Shown here one piece after another: positions 59,116-64,000 of a stretch of DNA of 64,000 bases. Position 1 is the first letter of the stretch, and each line of letters starts with the position of its first letter. The DNA is from UBA5448 sp045536965 (GTDB taxonomy: Bacteria; Bacillota; Clostridia; Oscillospirales; SIG627): NCBI GenBank assembly GCA_045536965.1, contig JAZSON010000025.1:1-64000 (forward strand), written 5' to 3'. The translations under genes were made by a program, and so were the position numbers. A model generated the notes under the pieces. It saw only the letters and a list, made by a program, of their open reading frames with translations. It was not told the origin of the DNA and did no database searches.

Positions 59116-59785
59116 GTAGTTTTTCCTCGATGATTTTCATGGCGGCCTGCAATGTTTGATCGGGGGTGAAGCCGCTGTTGTTTAACAGCACGGCATCTTC
59201 TGCCATTTTCAGGGGAGAGGCTGCGCGGGTTTCATCGGATTTATCGCGCTTTTCCATGTCATCTTCCACTGTTTTCAAATCGACCGATTGGCCTTTGTTT
59301 TTCAGTTCGGCAAATCTGCGTCCTGCGCGGTCGTCGCGGTCGGCGGTCAGGAAAATCTTTACCTGTGCGTTCGGGAGAATGCTTGTGCCGATGTCGCGGC
59401 CGTCCATGACGCAGGAATTGTTTGCGGCGATGGAATGCTGCGCGGATAAAAGAAAGGCGCGTACTTCGGGAACTGCGCTGACCTTGGAGGCGGCTGCCGA
59501 CACTTCGGCGGTGCGGATAAGAGCGGTCACGTCCTCACCGTTGACCAAAACGATCTGATTGCCGTCTTTGTGGGTCAGGGTGACCGACAGACCGTCGAGC
59601 ATGGCGATGACGGCCGCGGTGTCTTCGGGGTTTACCGAGCGGGAAAGCGCGGTGTAGGCAATCGAACGGTAGAGCGCCCCCGTGTCGACATATAAAATGC
59701 CCATGGTGCGGGCAACGTTTTTGGCGAGGGTGGATTTTCCTGCGCCTGCAGGACCGTCGATGGCGATGTGAATGATGGATGACAT
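59102..59785 (-). CDS. cmk: Cytidylate kinase
   Basis: 227 residues, normal length. It phosphorylates CMP and dCMP. P-loop IDGPAGAGKSTLAK at residues 9-22, CMP site VDTGALYRS near 35, then SCVMDGRDIGTSILPNAQVKIFLTA near 128 and a lid DRAGRR. It starts 7 bp after the flavoprotein gene stop with no terminator, so it is part of one operon. Confidence 0.96.
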   Translation of the reverse strand: MSSIIHIAIDGPAGAGKSTLAKNVARTMGILYVDTGALYRSIAYTALSRSVNPEDTAAVIAMLDGLSVTLTHKDGNQIVLVNGEDVTALIRTAEVSAAASKVSAVPEVRAFLLSAQHSIAANNSCVMDGRDIGTSILPNAQVKIFLTADRDDRAGRRFAELKNKGQSVDLKTVEDDMEKRDKSDETRAASPLKMAEDAVLLNNSGFTPDQTLQAAMKIIEEKLHEKV

Positions 59786-59791
59786 ATTAAA

Positions 59792-61024
59792 TTAAACCTC
59801 GTTTTCTTGCGTGATCCCCTTGGCTGCCGCAAAAGCGGTTGCAAAGGCGATTTGCAAATTATAGCCGCCCGTCAGGGCGTCAACATCTAAAATTTCACCT
59901 GCAAAATAAAGACCGGGTACGATTTTGGATTCCATGGTACGGGGATCGACCTCACGAACCGAAATGCCGCCTGCGGTGATGATGGCTTCGTCAATGGGAG
60001 CGGTACCGGTTACCGTCAAACGAAACGCTTTTAAATTTTCACAGATGATTTCCCGCTCCTCTTTGGTGATCGAATGCACTTTTTTATGGGGGTCGATACC
60101 AACGCGACGGATGAATATCGGTATCATGGCCGAGGGGAGAAGCGCCGAAAGGGCATTGGAAAAATCGCGATTTTGCGCCGAAGAAAAGTCGCGGAGTACG
60201 CGGGCCCGAAGGGTGTCCATATCAAGGGCGGGCTTTAAATCGATGGATGCTTCGATGGGATATTCGATGTTTTTTAAATAAGCCGAGGCCGAAAGCACCA
60301 AAGGACCGCTGATGCCGAAATGGGTAAACAACATTTCGCCCTGCTCAAAAAAGAGGGGCTTTTTGCCCTTTTTTGCGGGAAATGTAAGGGAAACATTTTT
60401 GAGAGAAAGCCCCATCATTTTGGCGCAATCGTTTTCTGCACAGACAAGCGGCACCAAAGAGGGCGTGGGATCAATCACGGTGTGTCCCAAATGGGCGGCA
60501 AAACGGTATCCGTCACCGCGTGAGCCTGTTTTGGGGTAGGACATACCACCCGTGGCGATCAGAACGCGGTCGAATGTATGGCGGGTAGCATCTTGCAAAA
60601 TGACGGTAAAGCGACCGTTTTCCGCTTCTACTCCGATCACCTTACGGTGATCCTTTTTGGCTTTTGCGGCATGGCGGGTGAGCAGCGAAACTACATCGGC
60701 TGCGCGATCGCTGACAGGAAATACCCGTCGGCCGCGCTCGGTTTTTAACGCAAGTCCGCGGGACTGAAAAAAGCGAATGGTTTCGGATGGCGGAAACTGC
60801 GAGAGGGCTGCGTATAAAAAGCGGGGATTGGTGACAATGTTTTCCATACATTCGGCGGGCGTGCAATCATTGGTTACATTGCATCTGCCCTTTCCCGTGA
60901 TGAAAAGCTTGGCACCCATACGGGCATTTTGTTCGAAGAGAGTGACGATGGCATTTTTTTCTGCGGCAAATCCTGCGGCCATCATGCCTGCCGCGCCTCC
61001 GCCGATGATTGCGACGGTAAGCAT
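59792..61024 (-). CDS. BaiN/HI0933-family FAD flavoprotein
   Basis: 410 residues. An FAD-dependent oxidoreductase family of uncertain substrate (BaiN in bile-acid metabolism is one named member). FAD motif IIGGGAAGMMAAGFAAEKNA at the N-terminus, GKGRCNVTND near 50, LIATGGMSYPKTGSRGDG near 155, and the C-terminal GLYFAGEILDVDALTGGYNLQIAFATA. Its first base overlaps the stop of the RpiR-type regulator. Its place before cmk is common in Clostridia genomes; the biological link is unknown. Confidence 0.93.
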   Translation of the reverse strand: MLTVAIIGGGAAGMMAAGFAAEKNAIVTLFEQNARMGAKLFITGKGRCNVTNDCTPAECMENIVTNPRFLYAALSQFPPSETIRFFQSRGLALKTERGRRVFPVSDRAADVVSLLTRHAAKAKKDHRKVIGVEAENGRFTVILQDATRHTFDRVLIATGGMSYPKTGSRGDGYRFAAHLGHTVIDPTPSLVPLVCAENDCAKMMGLSLKNVSLTFPAKKGKKPLFFEQGEMLFTHFGISGPLVLSASAYLKNIEYPIEASIDLKPALDMDTLRARVLRDFSSAQNRDFSNALSALLPSAMIPIFIRRVGIDPHKKVHSITKEEREIICENLKAFRLTVTGTAPIDEAIITAGGISVREVDPRTMESKIVPGLYFAGEILDVDALTGGYNLQIAFATAFAAAKGITQENEV

Positions 61025-61881
61025 CAGTTGCTTTCATACACGCCGTGGGTATTCCAGAGCGTCTCCAATTCTTCTAATTTTTGCAGAATGGAACTTTCTT
61101 TTTTCTTGCCGATGGCCACCAACAGCGCGTTGACCACGCACATGGAGGTGTCGAGGGAGGAAGAGAGGGATGACATGGCGGTTTTTGCAAGGAGACAATA
61201 ATCCGAAAGTGGCAAGAGGGGGGAATAGACCGAGTCGGTAATGCTGACGACGGCGGCGTTCCTCTTTTTGGCAAAATCAACGGCGCGGATGACACGCTTG
61301 GAATAGCGGGGGAGGGAAAAGGCGAGCAGTACATCGTTTTCTTGAATATGTATCAACTGTTCGAAAATGCCATCGTTGTGCGCCGAGGTGATGTTTTTCA
61401 CGTTATCCAACACCTGACCGAGTGTGTAGGAGAAAGAAAGCGCAAGAGGGGAGGCGTTGCGCACACCGATGACATAGATGTTTTGGGCATTGCAAAGCGC
61501 ATCGACGGCACCGCGAAAGACCTCTCTGTCGATGGAGGCAAGGGTGCTGTTGAGCGCATCGATATCGGCAGTTAAAGAACGCTCGAGTACATCGTGGTCT
61601 CCGAGCATGGTATTGATCATGGAAAGACGTTGAACGGCGGTCATGCGGTTATAAACCGTGTCCTGCAAGTACGAGGCAAGCGCGGGATAGCCATCGAAAC
61701 CCATTTCACTGGCAAAGCGTACAACGGTAGATTCGGACACCCCTGTTTCGTGGGCAAGACGGGCGGCGGTCATAAAGGCCGCTTTTTCGTAATGCTCGAT
61801 GAGATAAGAGGCGATCGCTTTTTGGGATTTGGAAAGGGTGTGAAATGAATCCCGGAGGATTGCCAATAAATTTTGATACAT
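61024..61881 (-). CDS. MurR/RpiR family transcriptional regulator
   Basis: 285 residues. N-terminal HTH_6 domain (residues 1-77, TAARLAHETGVSESTVVRFASEMGFDGYPAL) and C-terminal SIS sugar-phosphate-binding domain (residues 120-255, IYVIGVRNASPLALSFSYTLGQ). These regulators sense a phosphorylated sugar. It is first in the operon with flavoprotein, cmk, plsC and ispH-S1, an unusual partner for house-keeping genes. Promoter at 61924-61952, GGAGG before the ATG. Confidence 0.92.
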   Translation of the reverse strand: MYQNLLAILRDSFHTLSKSQKAIASYLIEHYEKAAFMTAARLAHETGVSESTVVRFASEMGFDGYPALASYLQDTVYNRMTAVQRLSMINTMLGDHDVLERSLTADIDALNSTLASIDREVFRGAVDALCNAQNIYVIGVRNASPLALSFSYTLGQVLDNVKNITSAHNDGIFEQLIHIQENDVLLAFSLPRYSKRVIRAVDFAKKRNAAVVSITDSVYSPLLPLSDYCLLAKTAMSSLSSSLDTSMCVVNALLVAIGKKKESSILQKLEELETLWNTHGVYESN

Positions 61882-61923
61882 CTTAACCTCCGAATTTTTT
61901 CATGCGCAACTATATGTATGCAT

Positions 61924-61952
61924 ATTCTAACACAGTGAAAATAAAATAGCAA
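61924..61952 (-). promoter_or_regulatory. Promoter of rpiR-cmk-plsC-ispH operon
   Basis: Minus strand TTGCTA (61947-61952), 17-bp spacer, TAGAAT (61924-61929). Confidence 0.72.
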
Positions 61953-61997
61953 GAGGAAGCCTTTGAAAAAATATGTAAGAAGAATTGCAAAAAAATA

Positions 61998-62026
61998 TTT
62001 ACAGTGCCGAAAAATGTTGGTATAAT
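61998..62026 (+). promoter_or_regulatory. Promoter of membrane protein gene
   Basis: TTTACA (61998-62003), 17-bp spacer, TATAAT (62021-62026). Confidence 0.82.
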
Positions 62027-62062
62027 ATAAAAACAACCCTTTTGGGAAAGGAGGCGAATGGA

Positions 62063-62947
62063 GTGCCGGAGCAAAAACAAAAACCGAATGATTTTAGAGC
62101 ATCGCAGAGAAACGGCGCTCATTCGTCGAGCAAAAAGCCCGTAATTCTCGGTCAAAAGCCGACAAAAGCAAGAAGAGCGCCGACTCTCCGTCCGGCGAGC
62201 CCCGTTTCTTTACCCCAAGAAAAGCCAAAACCGCAAAGAAAATATACCGAAGCGGAGATTGCCGCGCTGAAAAAACGCTACAAAGAGGAACAGAAGGCAG
62301 AGAGAGAACGCATTCGAAGAAAGAAGCGCGTCGAAAACTATCGGCGAAGAATGCAATGGAAAAAAGACAAAAAAGGCTATTATCAGCGGCTTTTGTTTGG
62401 TTCTGTCATAGGCGGTTTCTTTTATCTTGTTTTGCTTGCTTTGGGCATTGCCGGTTTTAACCTATACCTGAGTGCAGGCAAAGGAGCGGTGGATGCCTCC
62501 TTGCGTATCGGCGTGGAGTACCCTGTGGGGGGAAGCGAAGAACTGACCGTGATCTACGATTTGCCGATCGAGCGGGATGATGTCACTTATTTGCCTGTGG
62601 ATATTCTTGAGAAATTGTCGGGGATTACGATTACCGGTGATTATGATGTTTACAGCGTGATTTTGAAAAACGGCGAAATTGCCCGTTTTGCGCTCAATCA
62701 TGACTCTTGCGAGTTAAACGGCAATAAAACGCTGCTTTCGGGAAAATGTTTTTTATCTGACGGCAACCTATATCTACCGTCGGATTTTTACGAAACGAAT
62801 CTAAACGGTTTTGAGACATTTTACAGTCAGGACGGGAAAACACTGACATTTTTGAAGGGCGATGCTGACTTTTCCTTTTCCTTTAAGGCTTGTTTCCCCG
62901 AAGAGCCGATTCCGTACGATGATTCTCTGATTCCCGTGACCGAGTAA
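62063..62947 (+). CDS. Single-pass membrane protein with basic cytoplasmic region and stalk-like domain
   Basis: 294 residues. Residues 1-110 are very basic (Lys/Arg/Gln-rich) and presumably cytoplasmic. Residues 113-140 are a membrane helix (LLFGSVIGGFFYLVLLALGIAGFNLYL). The outer part (residues 165-275, YLPVDILEKLSGITITGDYDVYS ... KTLLSGKCFLSDGNLYLPSDFYE) resembles the copper amine oxidase-like N-terminal (stalk) domain that binds cell-wall structures. The start is a GTG 8 nt after a perfect AGGAGG; the in-frame codon at 61985 would lie upstream of the promoter. It precedes a vWA protein and may act with it (inference). Confidence 0.78.
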   Translation: MPEQKQKPNDFRASQRNGAHSSSKKPVILGQKPTKARRAPTLRPASPVSLPQEKPKPQRKYTEAEIAALKKRYKEEQKAERERIRRKKRVENYRRRMQWKKDKKGYYQRLLFGSVIGGFFYLVLLALGIAGFNLYLSAGKGAVDASLRIGVEYPVGGSEELTVIYDLPIERDDVTYLPVDILEKLSGITITGDYDVYSVILKNGEIARFALNHDSCELNGNKTLLSGKCFLSDGNLYLPSDFYETNLNGFETFYSQDGKTLTFLKGDADFSFSFKACFPEEPIPYDDSLIPVTE

Positions 62948-62981
62948 AAGCCGTCTCGACATTCCGTGGAGACGGTTTTTG
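62947..62981 (+). terminator. Intrinsic terminator
   Basis: AAGCCGTCTC and GAGACGGTTT form the stem, followed by TTTG. The vWA gene lies 30 bp further on and may be reached by read-through. Confidence 0.8.
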
Positions 62982-63014
62982 TATTTTGCAGAAATATTCG
63001 CGGAGGATGAAAAA

Positions 63015-64000
63015 ATGAAGCGCGCTGACCGAATATTGAATGGTTTGAGTCTGATTGCCGTTGCGGTAATTCTCGCGGGGGTGATCTGGACGAGTTATGC
63101 CTTTCGCTTTGTTTTGAATGTAGAGCCTGCGGGAGAGGGTGTGCAAGACAATACAGATGATGTTGTCGGCCCGCCGTCGAGCAATGGCGGACAGCAGGCA
63201 AAACCGCAAAGTTTTACGGTGAGCACCCTATGTGACAACGATGATTTTGTTGCATTTACAAATCTTTTGGATGCCGAGGTATACAAAAACGCTGCAAAGC
63301 GCACGGGATTTTTTCCCAATGAACGCTTTGCGGTTACTTTGTTACAAGAAGACGGTCATCCTGCCGCGGGGCGCCGTGTAGAGCTGGTGGATAAAAGCGG
63401 CAGGGTCTGTTTTACCGGCACGAGCGACAAAAACGGTGTTGTTTATTTGTTTTCCTCTCCTTTTTCTCAAGAAAAGAAAAATCAGCCGAATCTTGTGCGG
63501 GTGGAAAACAAAAAAGGCAAGTGGAAATATTCGTTTCCCGTTTTTGAAAAATGTTTCTCTTATACCTTTACTTTGTCGGATAAAAAAGAGGAAAAGCAGG
63601 CGATGGATATTATGGTTTTATGTGATACCACCGCTTCCATGGAGGATGAGTTTTTTTATTTGAAAAACGAGTTTAGTGCACTCTTGCAGGGAATGGAAAA
63701 AGCCTATGTGGGTCAAGAACTTCGTTTTTCGATATGTTTTTTCCGCGACGAGGGAGATTCGTATGTTGTGAAAACCAATCCCTTTACCGATGATCTTCAT
63801 GAAACACTTTTGCTTTTTGAAGAGGCGACAACCAGCGGAGGCGGGAATTATTCCGAATCGGTGCACACGGCTTTATCCCGTTGTTTAAACCGTCTTGATT
63901 GGAATGAAGAGGCCGATACAAAGCTTTTGTTTTTGCTCACCGATGCATCAAACCACGATGATGCGGAGGTTAGGACGGCGCTAAAAAAAAGCATACAAAC
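63015..64000 (+). CDS. vWA-domain membrane protein, 3' end beyond window
   Basis: At least 328 residues, open to the window edge. Residues 12-33 are a membrane anchor (LSLIAVAVILAGVIWTSYAFRF). Residues 105-150 look like a carboxypeptidase-regulatory or CNA-B-like beta domain (FAVTLLQEDGHPAAGRRVEL, DKNGVVYLF). From residue 198 a von Willebrand A domain begins: DIMVLCDTTASMEDEF carries the MIDAS as D-T-T-A-S (usual D-x-S-x-S) and FLLTDASNHDD gives the later Asp. It is probably an extracellular metal-dependent adhesion domain. The ATG at 63015 follows GGAGG. Confidence 0.83.
   Translation, partial: MKRADRILNGLSLIAVAVILAGVIWTSYAFRFVLNVEPAGEGVQDNTDDVVGPPSSNGGQQAKPQSFTVSTLCDNDDFVAFTNLLDAEVYKNAAKRTGFFPNERFAVTLLQEDGHPAAGRRVELVDKSGRVCFTGTSDKNGVVYLFSSPFSQEKKNQPNLVRVENKKGKWKYSFPVFEKCFSYTFTLSDKKEEKQAMDIMVLCDTTASMEDEFFYLKNEFSALLQGMEKAYVGQELRFSICFFRDEGDSYVVKTNPFTDDLHETLLLFEEATTSGGGNYSESVHTALSRCLNRLDWNEEADTKLLFLLTDASNHDDAEVRTALKKSIQ

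Overview
The window looks like chromosomal DNA of a Gram-positive, spore-former-lineage anaerobe of class Clostridia (an Oscillospirales/Christensenellales-like gut bacterium is my best guess, by inference only). The evidence is the gene set: a CtsR-McsA-McsB-ClpC heat-shock operon, RNase J, RNase Y with YmdB, DnaD with a DnaC-type loader, a DarA c-di-AMP receptor beside holB, and an IspH-ribosomal protein S1 fusion. Almost every transcription unit has a near-consensus TTGACA-17-TATAAT promoter and an AGGAGG-type ribosome binding site, and many end in clear intrinsic terminators. No CRISPR array, transposase, integrase or prophage gene was found.

Layout. 1-915: gene-free, repeat-rich DNA. 916-6593: a giant secreted beta-helix/InlB-repeat protein followed by a 39-residue peptide gene. 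6594-7016: terminator, MITE-like element and more repeat DNA. 7017-11196 (-): RNase J and a sugar-nucleotidyltransferase fused to a degenerate phosphohexomutase. 11326-14434 (+): dnaD, dnaC-like loader, homocysteine methyltransferase. 14478-15803 (-): holB and darA. 15954-16999: a structured leader with an interrupted small ORF, then a membrane protein. 17161-22075 (+): leuA-ilvB-ilvN and cinA. 22255-24618 (+): rny and ymdB. 24713-27702 (+): family 3 glycosidase, sugar isomerase, Cys-rich miniprotein. 27819-32988: DUF6062 protein, metal-binding zinc-ribbon protein, AraC regulator, Gfo/Idh dehydrogenase, membrane-anchored beta-helix protein. 33030-35616 (-): two CNNM/CorC-type membrane proteins. 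35822-36461 (-): seven tRNA genes. 36826-37725 (+): amidohydrolase. 37798-40098 (-): amino-acid ABC transporter with a circularly permuted binding protein. 40252-42702: trxB, Crp/Fnr regulator, nadE. 42884-46104: D,D-carboxypeptidase, VanZ-like protein, trmL, PflX-like radical SAM protein. 46107-49761 (-): acyl carrier protein, acyl ligase, RluA pseudouridine synthase, trmB. 49987-54408 (+): ctsR-mcsA-mcsB-clpC. 54470-56355: trigger-factor-like lipoprotein, Asn-rich membrane protein and a divergent 44-residue peptide gene. 56486-61881 (-): rpiR-type regulator, flavoprotein, cmk, plsC, ispH-S1. 62063-64000 (+): a membrane protein and a vWA protein cut by the window edge.

Most of the window is housekeeping: replication loading, RNA decay, branched-chain amino acids, tRNA and rRNA modification, protein quality control, isoprenoid and phospholipid synthesis. 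The least explained material is extracellular. Two very short peptide genes (6474 and 56221) share a leader-like signature (Y-E-x-P-x-M ... F-x-E-x-x-M-x-I-S) and differ in their tails. One sits directly behind the giant surface protein. The other is divergent from a membrane-anchored Asn-rich protein that ends in the same DxDGDGWTDGWV tail, with 31 of 32 bases identical in inverted orientation. This is the best candidate here for an undescribed system. The circularly permuted ABC binding protein and the pseudo-phosphohexomutase fusion are the next most unusual items.
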